The notes under the pieces: generated by a model
Told to the model about the DNA's origin: nothing
Database searches by the model: none
Seen by the model: the letters and a program-made list of their open reading frames with translations, nothing else
Made by a program: the position numbers and the translations under genes
In this document: in pieces, positions 25,259 to 34,900 of the stretch
Position numbering within the stretch: position 1 is the stretch's first letter
Layout of the letters: each line of letters opens with the position of its first letter
NCBI GenBank assembly: GCA_028066595.1
Contig: JALCBJ010000052.1
Location: forward strand, 1 to 46,040
From: Thermoanaerobaculia bacterium
Lineage (GTDB): Bacteria > Acidobacteriota > Thermoanaerobaculia > Multivoradales > J023
DNA length: 46,040 nt
Reading direction: 5' to 3'

Positions 25259-26071
25259 TCATGGCGCCTCGGCCACGGCGAATAGCTGCGCGCCGCGGCG
25301 GTTGGAATTGAATCGAAAGAGCTGGCGCAGTGTCCAACAGACGGCCCGCTCGGACCAGCCGTAGCCTTGCTCGCCGAATCGCTGCATCGAGCCTTCGGGA
25401 TTGCGGTTGGCCCACCATTTCGATAGATCGTGAAAGGGCCAGCCCGCATTCCAGACTCGGACGGGGTTCCAACCAGCCTCACGCAACAGCTCGCTCATCT
25501 CGTCGGTGGAGAAATGTCGACGATGTCCCACTCGTAGCTCCGTGTGCCGAACCGGTCCACTTTGGGTCGACAGAATCAGTCGACATCCCGTCGAAGCCAA
25601 TCGCCGCGCCGAGGTCAACAGCCGTTTGGGATGATCCAGATGCTCCACCAGCTCCGCTGCAATGATCGCGTTTGCAGCACCTTCGAGCTCCGAAGGGATC
25701 ACCGGAGCATCCGTGTCGAGGTCCACCACGTGCCAGCTCGCGGACGGATCGGCGGCTCGGGCGATATCCAGCTGACGAGGTGCGATGTCGATCCCGACTC
25801 GCAGCGCGTGGGGGAGCCTTTCAGCCACCTTGGTCAAGAGGAGGCCGGTGCCACACCCCAGGTCCACGACGCATCTGGGTTCCGAACCACCAAGAAGATG
25901 GAGGATGGTCTCCATCCGAAAGCGGGGAGCGGCCATGAAACGCCAGTAGTCGCGGTACCCCCTGGGCAATCGATCATAGACCTCCTCGTTCAGCGCGGCA
26001 GCGGCGGATCTAGAGCTGATGTCTGGGCTCGGTTCGCCGCTCGGCGGGTGGAGCGAAGAAATCTCCTTCAT
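25259..26071 (-). CDS. Class I SAM-dependent methyltransferase
   Basis: 270 residues from ATG 26071. Motif I is VVDLGCGTGLLLTKVAERL, motif II has GIDIAPRQLDIAR, and later IIAAELVEHLDHPKRLL and LILSTQSGPVRHTELRVGH fit methyltransferases of cell-surface glycan clusters. The C-terminal part has an aromatic-rich segment (GWPFHDLSKWWANRNPEGS). The start is uncertain: no Shine-Dalgarno precedes ATG 26071, and an in-frame GTG at 26134 with GGCGG before it would add 21 residues. The gene diverges from the GT2 glycosyltransferase, so the 110 bases between hold both promoters. It is followed four bases later by the second methyltransferase. Both probably modify the same glycan. Confidence 0.86.
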   Translation of the reverse strand: MKEISSLHPPSGEPSPDISSRSAAAALNEEVYDRLPRGYRDYWRFMAAPRFRMETILHLLGGSEPRCVVDLGCGTGLLLTKVAERLPHALRVGIDIAPRQLDIARAADPSASWHVVDLDTDAPVIPSELEGAANAIIAAELVEHLDHPKRLLTSARRLASTGCRLILSTQSGPVRHTELRVGHRRHFSTDEMSELLREAGWNPVRVWNAGWPFHDLSKWWANRNPEGSMQRFGEQGYGWSERAVCWTLRQLFRFNSNRRGAQLFAVAEAP

Positions 26072-26181
26072 GCGAGCAGCATACTCGACGACGGGCAAGG
26101 ACCGAAGGGGCTGATTGGTATCATCCAGACACACGTTCTACACCGCCCGTTCCGAACTTCCTAGAGAGAACCCGTCGAAGA

Positions 26182-27180
26182 ATGTTGCGAGTCTCGGTCG
26201 TACTCCCGGTCTACAACGAGGAAGGAAGTCTGCATTCCCTCGACGCCGAGCTACGCGCGGTTCTGGGCCACATGGGTGACGGTCACGAGATCATCTATGT
26301 CGACGATCGCTCCACCGACAACTCCTACGACATCCTCTCGGAGTTGATGTCGGTTCATCGCGATCATGGCGTGACCACCCGTGTCGTGCGGCTTCGACGT
26401 AACTTCGGGCAGACGGCGGCGATGGCCGCAGGGTTCCACCTGGCTACGGGTGACGTGGTGGTGCCGATGGATGCCGACGGGCAGAACAATCCCGCCGATA
26501 TCCCGAAGCTACTGGGGCGTATCGAAGAGGGCTTCGACGTCGTCAGCGGTTGGCGGAGACAGCGTCGCGATCGAGTCGATCGCGTCATCCTCAGCCGTGC
26601 CGCCAACTGGTTGATCGCACAGGTCAGCGGCGTCCAGCTACACGACACCGGCTGCAGCCTCAAGGCCTACCGGCGGGAGCTACTCGAAGAGATCCACCTC
26701 TACGGGGAAATGCACCGGTTCATTCCGGTCTATCTGGCGCGGCAGGGTGCCAGGGTCACGGAGATCGAGGTCGATCACAGGCCACGGACCGAGGGCGTCA
26801 GTAAGTACGGCAGCGAGCGGATCTTCAAGGTGGTACTCGATCTGATCCTCCTGCTCTACGTCAGTAGGTATTTTGCCCGTCCGATGCATTTTTTCGGTCA
26901 GGTTGCATTCTTCTTCGGGATCTCTGCCACCGCCGTCTTCAGCTTGATGGTGATCTTCAAGTTCGGCTGGCTGGACCTCGTCGGCCTTCCTTATCAGGCC
27001 GACTTCATCGAGACGCCGCTGCCCTCGATGGCGGGGACCTTCTTCGCCACGGCGGTGACGGCATTGTTGCTTGGGGTCCTCGGTGAGCTGCTGGTTCGGA
27101 TCTACTTCGAAACCGAGGGGCATCAGCCCTTTGCCGTGGATCGGATCGATGGGAAGTCGTCACGATCCTCCAAAGAGTGA
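26182..27180 (+). CDS. GT2 glycosyltransferase, polyprenyl-phosphate sugar transferase type (ArnC/DPM1-like)
   Basis: 332 residues. It begins with VSVVLPVYNEEGSL and has the nucleotide-sugar segment VDDRSTDNSYDIL, the metal-binding DAD at 97-99 (PMDADGQNNPADIPKLL), GWRRQRRDRV, and the acceptor-side segment DTGCSLKAYRREL. Two membrane helices follow at about 233-258 and 288-312, as in ArnC and bacterial dolichol-phosphate-mannose-synthase relatives. Such enzymes move a sugar from a nucleotide carrier to undecaprenyl phosphate on the inner face of the membrane, for later use by membrane GT-C transferases. The three polytopic paralogs just downstream, on the other strand, are candidates for that second step. 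It converges on them with a 33-base gap. Confidence 0.92.
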   Translation: MLRVSVVLPVYNEEGSLHSLDAELRAVLGHMGDGHEIIYVDDRSTDNSYDILSELMSVHRDHGVTTRVVRLRRNFGQTAAMAAGFHLATGDVVVPMDADGQNNPADIPKLLGRIEEGFDVVSGWRRQRRDRVDRVILSRAANWLIAQVSGVQLHDTGCSLKAYRRELLEEIHLYGEMHRFIPVYLARQGARVTEIEVDHRPRTEGVSKYGSERIFKVVLDLILLLYVSRYFARPMHFFGQVAFFFGISATAVFSLMVIFKFGWLDLVGLPYQADFIETPLPSMAGTFFATAVTALLLGVLGELLVRIYFETEGHQPFAVDRIDGKSSRSSKE

Positions 27181-27213
27181 GTGGCGTCCGCCCAGCCCCT
27201 GGTCACGTGCTCA

Positions 27214-28794
27214 TCACCCAGGATCGGTTGTGTCCGGAGAACGGGCCGGGGGCGAGTGTCCGAGACGCGATGGGCTGCGTTGTGGCGAATCGGCTCTGGT
27301 CCAAAGCCACCAACCGCCCGCAGCTCTGGCCAGCGGAGCCAAAGGTGCGCGAAGACTGTGGACGAACTCCGGGGTGTCGCTCGCCCCGCGAAGGAGGACC
27401 AGGTCGTACCTCTCGCCGCCGTCGCGGTGCCAGTCGAAGTGGCGAGGTCTCCATTCGATCGACATCGGCAGATTCGGCGTCTGGTCGGGAAGGTACCGAT
27501 AGCGATTGGGAAACATCTCCGCGAAGGAGTAGTCGACGAGTCCTCCTCGCTCTACCTGATACCAGAGTCCGGAGTGGAGATAGACCGGGTACGGGATGAG
27601 CTCGCTGTCGCGCTCCAGCGCTAGATAGAGAAGGTGCCCATGCTCGGGAGCACCCTCGAGCAGCTTGCCGAGGGAGCCCACTTCGGCATCATAGAGCCGG
27701 AACAGGTTGCCGAGATGGACTAGCCAGGCGAGCGACACCGCCGCGATGAGGAGACCGCCTCGCCGAGCCCGTCGAGGCGTCCGTAGATCGGCTCGCCAGT
27801 CCAGCGCGAAGAGTAGCGCCGGCAGTACGAACACGACGAACCGGGAATACAGATATGCGGTTCCGAATAGTCCGCCAGGAGCGAACAGGTAGAGAACTAC
27901 GCTGATGCCGAGGGGCAACCACCGGGCGATGTCGCGGCTGGGTCGTCCGCCGGTGACCAATGGTACGGCTAGGAGCAAGCAGCCTGCGATCCATGGTCTG
28001 GCATCTAGGGGGAATCCGACGACGAGGGAAGGCAACATTGGCAGCCGTTCCCAGGTAAACGCGCCCCAATAGGCTCCAGTATGGGTCGAAGTGTCGATTT
28101 GGAACGTCACGACCACCCAAGTCAGAGGCAAAACTGCAGCGGCAAGCAGCGGGACCCAATTGAGCAAAGTGGCGCGCCATCCTGGAGAACGCAGCGCTGT
28201 CAGCAGCGCGGCTGTCAACCCGGCCCAGCCGAAGGCCAGGACGTGAGTGAAGAAGAGCACCTGGAGCAGGCCGAAGAGAACCCAGCCGCGCCTCCGTGTG
28301 GGGTCTTCTGCGTAGCGCCAAGACACCAAAAGGACCAGGAGAGCCAGGGGTGTGGCGAGAGCGAACGCGACGAAACCCATGAAGAACGAGAAGCTGTAAC
28401 CGAGGGGAAGAGTGGCGAGGGCCCACCACCGGTTGCCACCCGTTTCTCGGAGCAAGGCCAGGGTCACACAGGGCAGACCGACGAGGGCGATCGAGATCAC
28501 GAGCTTGAAGGCTGTCAGCACCGGGACAACGAAGGAGAGGATGTACGAGAGGGCGTTCGCCACTACGTAGGGTGTGGCCCAGTTGATCCAGTAGTACTGG
28601 GAGTAGTCGAAGTCGGTGCCACCCCATCGGTGCCAGGTGGCCACCTGCGCCGCATGTTGGGAGAGGTCCACCATCGGAGGGTACTGGACCAACCACAGGG
28701 GAACGAGAGAGGCGACGCAGCTCAGCGCGAACGCCAGCCCAAAGATGCGATCCGACCAGGGATTGGGCGGTTCAACGGCGGATTCTCGTGACAT
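27214..28794 (-). CDS. Polytopic membrane protein, third of three tandem paralogs
   Basis: 526 residues from ATG 28794, with about ten membrane helices and a soluble C-terminal part of about 130 residues. It shares three blocks with its two upstream neighbours: YPPMVDLSQHAAQV just after TM1, GTAYLYSRFVVFVLPALLFA in the middle, and PNRYRYLPDQ after a VDYSFAE segment near the end. I do not recognise a named family. The topology and the conserved acidic/His loop after TM1 recall GT-C membrane glycosyltransferases, where such an Asp is catalytic (inference). Its start overlaps the stop of the previous paralog (TGATG at 28796-28792), so the three are one coupled unit. The last residues are Ser/Pro-rich. 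Confidence 0.82.
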   Translation of the reverse strand: MSRESAVEPPNPWSDRIFGLAFALSCVASLVPLWLVQYPPMVDLSQHAAQVATWHRWGGTDFDYSQYYWINWATPYVVANALSYILSFVVPVLTAFKLVISIALVGLPCVTLALLRETGGNRWWALATLPLGYSFSFFMGFVAFALATPLALLVLLVSWRYAEDPTRRRGWVLFGLLQVLFFTHVLAFGWAGLTAALLTALRSPGWRATLLNWVPLLAAAVLPLTWVVVTFQIDTSTHTGAYWGAFTWERLPMLPSLVVGFPLDARPWIAGCLLLAVPLVTGGRPSRDIARWLPLGISVVLYLFAPGGLFGTAYLYSRFVVFVLPALLFALDWRADLRTPRRARRGGLLIAAVSLAWLVHLGNLFRLYDAEVGSLGKLLEGAPEHGHLLYLALERDSELIPYPVYLHSGLWYQVERGGLVDYSFAEMFPNRYRYLPDQTPNLPMSIEWRPRHFDWHRDGGERYDLVLLRGASDTPEFVHSLRAPLAPLARAAGGWWLWTRADSPQRSPSRLGHSPPARSPDTTDPG

Positions 28795-30278
28795 CACCGC
28801 GGATTCTCGACATAGGTGGCGTCCCGTCTTTGCTCGTAGAGCCACCAGCCGCCAGTCGCAGTGGCGACCGGAGTCACGGGTGCTCGAGCCTGGCGGAAGA
28901 AGGGCTCGGGGTCTCGGCCCGAGCGCACCAGGAAGTAGTCATATCGCTCACCGTCGTGCTCTTGCCAGCTGAATCGGTTGGGCTGCCACCCGTCGTTCGA
29001 ACTCAGCTTCGGCTCGGCCTCCGGATGGTACCGATAACGGTTAGGGAAAAGCTGGGCGAACGAGTAGTCGACGATCCCACCCTTTTCTACTTGATACCAA
29101 GATCCGAAATGCAGATACGCAGGGTACGGTACCTCCTGGCTCCGAAAGTCTAGAGGAAGATAGAGAACGAGTCGATTCGACTCCATCGAGTCGAGCAGTG
29201 AACCGAAGGCACCGGTCTCGACACGAAACGCAAAGCACTGCACCTGAACGAACGTCAGCCATGCCGCCGCGGGAAGCGCCAGCAACCAGGTGCGAGCTCT
29301 TTGCGATGTCGTTTGCCGCAAGTCGAGTGCGAAGAGCAAGCTCGGCATCAGGAACGCAGCAAATCGTTGGTATAGGTAGGCAGTGCCGAACAGGAACCTC
29401 GGTGTCAACAGGAAGAACAGTACCGTGGCTCCGCACGGGATCCAGCGCACTGGGTTGCGTGAAGCTCGTCCTCCGGTGACGAAGGGTAGGGCTAGGATGA
29501 TCGCTCCGAGGATCAAACCCAGGTCGTGAACCGGGAGGCCAACCGTGAAGGAAAGCAGCTCCAATCCTCGCTTGGGATCGAGAATCGTCCCGCCGTCTTT
29601 CGCCAAGCGAAGATGTTCACTCTTCCAGGTCGACAGCAGCCAGGAAGCCGGTATGACGAGTGCCAGCAAGAACGGCCACCAACGGCGCAGCGCCGATCTC
29701 ACGTCAGGCGCCTTTGCGGCCACCATGGCCGCTCCCGTGATACCAGCCCAGCCGAACGCTATGGTGTGAGTGAGGAAAAGCACCTGGCTCGAGATGAGCA
29801 GAACGACTGCGGGCCGCAGTCGCGGCTCATGCGCGTAGCGCCACGACAATAGGACGAAGAGTAACGCCCAAGGTACGGCGAAGAGGAAGGCCACAAAGCC
29901 CATGTAGAACGCGAAGCTATAGCCTGCAGGGACTACCAGCAGCGCCCAAAGCGGATTTCCACCAGATTCATGTATCAGTGCCCTTGTAGCCAGCAATAGG
30001 GCGACGAAAGCCAAGGAGATCAGTAGCTTGAACGCCACGCCCACGGGTACCACTTCGGAAAGGGCAAAGGCCAGGGCGTTGGTGACCAGGTAGGGTGTTT
30101 TTAGGTTCACCCAGAAATGGTTGGTGTAATCGAAGCCAGGATCGTTCCAGCGCTGCCAAGTAGCGACTTGGGCCGCATGCTGTGCCAGATCGACCATCGG
30201 AGGGTATGTGGCGGTCCACAGCGGGACGAGACCGAGGCCGCAGGCGGCGAACAGCCAGGGGTTCCAGCGACGGCTCAT
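28794..30278 (-). CDS. Polytopic membrane protein, second of three tandem paralogs
   Basis: 494 residues from ATG 30278. The layout matches its neighbours: TM1 (PWLFAACGLGLVPLW), the loop YPPMVDLAQHAAQVATWQRW, about nine more helices, GTAYLYQRFAAFLMPSLLFA, then a C-terminal soluble part with LHFGSWYQVEKGGIVDYSFA and PNRYRYHPEA, ending in GERYDYFLVRSGRDPEPFF. It overlaps the previous gene by four bases (ATGA at 30278-30275) and the next by one base. A GT-C-like sugar transferase or a flippase-type transporter would both fit; the conserved Asp-x-x-x-His loop favours an enzyme. The function is not assigned from sequence alone. Confidence 0.82.
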   Translation of the reverse strand: MSRRWNPWLFAACGLGLVPLWTATYPPMVDLAQHAAQVATWQRWNDPGFDYTNHFWVNLKTPYLVTNALAFALSEVVPVGVAFKLLISLAFVALLLATRALIHESGGNPLWALLVVPAGYSFAFYMGFVAFLFAVPWALLFVLLSWRYAHEPRLRPAVVLLISSQVLFLTHTIAFGWAGITGAAMVAAKAPDVRSALRRWWPFLLALVIPASWLLSTWKSEHLRLAKDGGTILDPKRGLELLSFTVGLPVHDLGLILGAIILALPFVTGGRASRNPVRWIPCGATVLFFLLTPRFLFGTAYLYQRFAAFLMPSLLFALDLRQTTSQRARTWLLALPAAAWLTFVQVQCFAFRVETGAFGSLLDSMESNRLVLYLPLDFRSQEVPYPAYLHFGSWYQVEKGGIVDYSFAQLFPNRYRYHPEAEPKLSSNDGWQPNRFSWQEHDGERYDYFLVRSGRDPEPFFRQARAPVTPVATATGGWWLYEQRRDATYVENPR

Positions 30279-31729
30279 GGCAGTGAGGTTTCCGACGATG
30301 GTGCTTCGGTCATCGCCGTCGGGAGAACGCCGCTACCGTGTCGAGCGAAGAGCCACCAGTTCCCCGATGCGGTGGCGAGTAAGACCACGGGTGCCTGATC
30401 CTTCCGGAAGAGAGGTGACGGGTCTCGCTGGGAGCGGACGAGAAAATAGTCGTAGCGCGGGCCGTCGTGCTCTCGCCAGCGGAAGGTCCAGGGTCGGAAC
30501 TCGAAGCCGGAGGGCAGCGGAGGCCGGCGTTCGGGGTGGTAGCGAAAGCGATTGGGGAAGTAGCTTGCAAACGAGAAGTCCACGAGTCCACCGGACTGGG
30601 CTTGGTACCAGGATCCGAAGTGGAGGAACACGGGAAACGGCAGGAACTCGCTCTGGGCGTCGAGCGGCAGATAGAGGACGTGTCGATTTTCCTCCATATG
30701 GCCGAGGATCTCGTCGAAGGCACCGACTTCCGCCCGATATCCCAGGCTCTGGATCAGCACGAATGCCGTCCACAGGGCCGCCGGTGCCAGCAGGAAGAAG
30801 CGAATGCGCCGCGTCCGTACACCCTCTCGTGGGTCGAGTGCGAAGAGCAGGGTCGGTAGGAGGAACGCACCGAAGCGTTGGTGGATGTAGTTGGTCCCCA
30901 GCAGTAACTGCGGCGTGACCAGGAAGAGACCGAGCGTCGTCAGAACAGGAATCCACCGGGTTCGCTGGGGGGAGAACCGTCCACCTCCCAAGAACGGTGC
31001 AGCCAGTACCACGACACCCAAGACCAACGCCAAGTCGTGGATGGGCAGACCTACTGTGAAGGCCGGGATCTGAAGCAGGCGGCTCAGTCCGTGGCTCTGG
31101 GCGGCGGGTACGAGTGTGTCGCGCGAGACGGTCAGAAGGAGCCACGCTATGGGCAATGTGAGAGCCGCGAGGTAGGGGATCCATCGGTGTACCGCCGACC
31201 TCAGGTTGGGGGCGCGGGCTGCCGTCAACAACGCTCCGATCAAGCCGGCCCAGCCGAAAGCCAGCGGGTGGGTGAAGAACAGGAGCTGAAGAAAACCGAA
31301 GATCAACCATGCACCTCGCCTGGAGGGCCGCTCTGCCTGCCGCCAGGCGAGGAGCAGAAAGAAGAAGGAGAGGGCGGTGGCGAGGGTGAATGCAACGAAG
31401 CCGAGGTAGAAGGAGAAGCTGTAGGCAGCCGGGATCGCCAGGTAGGCCGACAGTGGATTGCCGCCCACTTCGCGTAGCAGGGCCAGGGTCGCCAGCGGCA
31501 CGCCCAGGAGCGCCAGGGAGATCACAACCTTGAACGCGCTCGCCACGGGCATGAGGTGCGACAGACCCGTGGCCAGGGTGTTGGCTACGAGATACGGCGT
31601 CCGCCAGTTGATCCACAGGTAGTCGGAGTAGGGAAACCCGCCCTCGCTCCACCTAAGCCAGGTGCCGACCTGAGCAGCATGCTGGGGTAGGTCCACCATC
31701 GGCGGATACTCGACCATCCACAGCGGCAC
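30275..31729 (-). CDS. Polytopic membrane protein, first of three tandem paralogs; start codon unclear
   Basis: 484 residues if translation begins at GTG 31729 (VPLWMVEYPPMVDL). The two paralogs carry TM1 directly before this point, and here too the upstream in-frame codons (up to about 31780) encode a matching helix, GFLALFAACCGLSLVPLW. Yet between GTG 31729 and the in-frame stop of dnaE2 (31903-31901) there is no ATG, GTG or TTG in this frame, so the real start is probably a rare codon such as ATC or CTG, or the sequence has an error. The remaining blocks match the paralogs: PPMVDLPQHAAQVGTWLRW, GTNYIHQRFGAFLLPTLLFA, LHFGSWYQAQSGGLVDFSFA, PNRFRYHPE. It is likely a GT-C-like or transport membrane protein. 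Confidence 0.8.
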   Translation of the reverse strand: MPLWMVEYPPMVDLPQHAAQVGTWLRWSEGGFPYSDYLWINWRTPYLVANTLATGLSHLMPVASAFKVVISLALLGVPLATLALLREVGGNPLSAYLAIPAAYSFSFYLGFVAFTLATALSFFFLLLAWRQAERPSRRGAWLIFGFLQLLFFTHPLAFGWAGLIGALLTAARAPNLRSAVHRWIPYLAALTLPIAWLLLTVSRDTLVPAAQSHGLSRLLQIPAFTVGLPIHDLALVLGVVVLAAPFLGGGRFSPQRTRWIPVLTTLGLFLVTPQLLLGTNYIHQRFGAFLLPTLLFALDPREGVRTRRIRFFLLAPAALWTAFVLIQSLGYRAEVGAFDEILGHMEENRHVLYLPLDAQSEFLPFPVFLHFGSWYQAQSGGLVDFSFASYFPNRFRYHPERRPPLPSGFEFRPWTFRWREHDGPRYDYFLVRSQRDPSPLFRKDQAPVVLLATASGNWWLFARHGSGVLPTAMTEAPSSETSLP

Positions 31730-31900
31730 CAGACTCAGGCCACAGCATGCCGCGAATAGGGCGAGAAACCCGCGGCGAAGTGGCGCCGCGCCGGGCTCTG
31801 GCGCTGCGTCCCCAGGCGCCGTGCTCGGCGGAGTCGGATCTTCGGAGATGGGATGGGTGATGGTCGGTTGCCTGTCGATGTGGGCGAGTCTATCTGTGGG

Positions 31901-34900
31901 CTAGTGCCAGTCGTGACTCGGCACCCGTAGGAAGGATGTCTCGCCCTGACCGTCGGGCGCCGGTCTCGGATCTGATCTGCGATCCGGCTCTTTGCCGGCT
32001 TCCTCGTCCAGATGGTCGATGGGCCAGACGCTTTCCGCCTTGATGCTCATGGACCCATCTCTTCGCTGCAGCCTGCCCTGGATCACCAGCCCGGCGGCGC
32101 CGACGATGACGTCGCGGTACTTGGCCAAGAGGTCCGGTGTCACCATGGCCTGGGCCATGCCCGTCTCGTCTTCCAGGGTGACGAAGAGCATGCCCTTGGC
32201 AGTACCGGGGCGTTGACGTACGACCACCGAGCCCGCATAGCGCACGATACGTCCGGCGGGAACTCGCTCCAATTCGGCGCAGGTCACGACGCCTTGACGA
32301 CGCAATCGGGCACGGGCGTAGACCATGGGATGGTGACCCACCGTGAGGCTGGTGCCTTGGAAGTCGGCGACGGTGTTCTCAAGTGCCGTCATGGGTCGGA
32401 GCGGCGCGCCTCGTTCACCGGATTGCCACCGGAAGAGCGGACCCGGGTCGCGGGCGACGCGTGCCACCTGCCATGCCGCTTCGCGTCGCTCCATCCCCAG
32501 CCCGGCGAGCGCTCCGGCCCAGGCCAGGCGGTCGAGCTGATCCTTGTCCAGACAGCAGCGCAGGGCGAGGTCGTCGAGGTCTCGGAACGGGCGCTTCCGG
32601 CGCTCCTCTTCGATTTGCCGCCCGGTGTCTTCCTCCAAACCCCGGACGTAGCGCAAACCGATCCGTACCGAGCCTGCAGGCGGCGTGCGAGGCGACTTCT
32701 CGTGGGTCCGGCGATCGATGAGCGGGGCGCGTCGGTCGTCGCCGGTTTCTAGCTCCGATCCGCGCGGCTCCCAGGTGCACCGCCAGTCCGACTTCGTCAC
32801 GTCCACGGGACGTACTTTGACGCCGTGCCGCTGGGAATCCTTCACCAGGGTTGCGGGGTGATAGAAGCCCATGGGCCAGGCGTTGAGCAGCGATAGGAGG
32901 AACGCGGTGGGGTGGTGCGCCTTGAGCCAGGCAGAGGCATAGGCGATCAGGGCGAAGCTGGCTGCGTGAGATTCAGGGAAACCATAGAGTGCAAAGGACG
33001 TGATCGACTGCACGACCTGGTCCTGCACCGGGCCGGTGATGCCCCGCTCGTCCATGCCGGCGCGCAGCCGTTCCTCGATCGATCCCATGCGCTCCATGGA
33101 ACGCTTGAAACCCATGGCCCGCCGCAACTCCTCAGCCTCGCCGCCGGAGAAGCCCGCCGCCACCATGGCCATGCGCAGGAGCTGCTCCTGGAAGAGGGGC
33201 ACGCCGAGGGTACGCTTCAGGATCGGTTCCAGGCTCGGGTGTAGATACTCCACGGACTGTCGCCCCTGCCGGCGCTCGAAGTAGGGATGCACCATGCCGC
33301 CCACGATGGGTCCCGGACGGATGATGGCCACCTGGATGACCAGGTCGTAGAACCGCTCCGGTCGGTTGCGCGGCAGGGACGCCATCTGGGCTCGGCTCTC
33401 CACCTGGAAGACGCCCACGGTGTCGGCTTTCTGTAGCAGGTCATAGACCACCGGATCGTCTTGGGGCAGGTGGGCGTAGTCCACGTGCTTGTTCTCGTGC
33501 TGCTCGATGACGGGTGCTGCTTCTTCGAGCACGTTGAGCATCCCGAGACCCAATAGATCGACCTTGATGATGCCGAGGTCGGCACAGTCGTCCTTGTCCC
33601 ACTGCACCACGACACGCCCTTCCATGGACGCCGGTTCCAGTGGCACCACCTCGTCGAGGCGCCCCTGGCACATCACCATACCGCCGGAGTGCTGACCCAG
33701 ATGGCGCGGCAGGTTCTTGATGCGGGCCCATAGCTCTACGAAGTGTCGGACCCGCATCTCCTCGGGATCGAAGCCTGCTGCCCGGAGCTCCTCGTGCAGG
33801 TCGCGGTCGTCACCACGGGAAGTGTCGTAGCGCATACGTCCCAGGCGTTTCGATAGCTGGTTCACCTGCTCGGTCGAGTAACCGAGAGCCTTGCCCACCT
33901 CGCGTGCCGCCAGCTTGTCGCGATAGGTGATGACGTTGGCGGTCATGGCGGCACCGTGGGGACCGTAGCGTCGGTAGACGTACTGGATCACTTTCTCCCG
34001 CGGATCGCCCGACGGCAGATCGAGGTCGATGTCGGGCCATTCGCCGCGCTCCTCGGAGAGGAAACGCTCGAACAACAGCTCCATCTTCACCGGATCTATC
34101 GCGGTGATCGACAGTGCGTAGCACACGGCGCTGTTGGCCGCCGAGCCACGGCCCTGCACCATGATGTCCTCACGCTTGCAGAACTGCACGATGTCCCACA
34201 CGATGAGGAAGTAGCCTGCCAGGTCGAGCTTCTCGATGATGTCGAGCTCTTTTTCGATCTGACGCTGGGCGCGGGCGGTGAGCGGACGGAAGCGTACCCG
34301 TGCCTCGTTCCAGGTGATCTGGCGCAGGAACGATGCGTCGGTCTCGCCCTCGGGTAGGGGATAGTCGGGGAACTGGTAACCGAGGTCGGCGAGGGTGAAG
34401 TCGAGCTGCTGCGCCAGGGCCAGGCTCTCTTCGACCGCCCAGGGAATGTCGGCGAAGAGACGCTCCATCTCCTCCGAGCTCTTCAGGTGGCGTTCACGCT
34501 GAGCAGCGAGCTTGCGCCCCGCGGCATCGATGTGGGTGTAGTGACGGGTGCAGGTGAGCACGTCGTGGAGCGGCTTGTCCCCTGGAGTTGCATAGCGCAC
34601 GCCATTGGTGGCCACCAGTGGCAGGCGCAGCGACGTCGCCAGCTCCGCCAGCGCTCGGTTGCGCTGTTCCTCCGAGCGTAGCCGGTGGCGTTGCAACTCC
34701 ACGTGCACGTGTCCGGAGAACAACCGGCGGAGGTGCTTTAGCAGCTTGCGCGCACCATCCATACCCCGGGTGGCCAGGCGATGAGCCACGAGACCCTCGT
34801 CGCCACCCGTCAGACAGTGCAAGCCCGCCACGTGCTCCTGCAGCAACCGGTAGTCGACCCGGGCGTCGCCCTTGGGCCGTCCCCGCGCCGCCGCCGTCAA

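Noticed and set aside
22444..31729. Complete exosortase or O-antigen cluster
   Set aside because: Only the amidotransferase, methyltransferases, one GT2 and three unassigned membrane proteins are present; no exosortase, Wzx/Wzy or priming transferase is seen.
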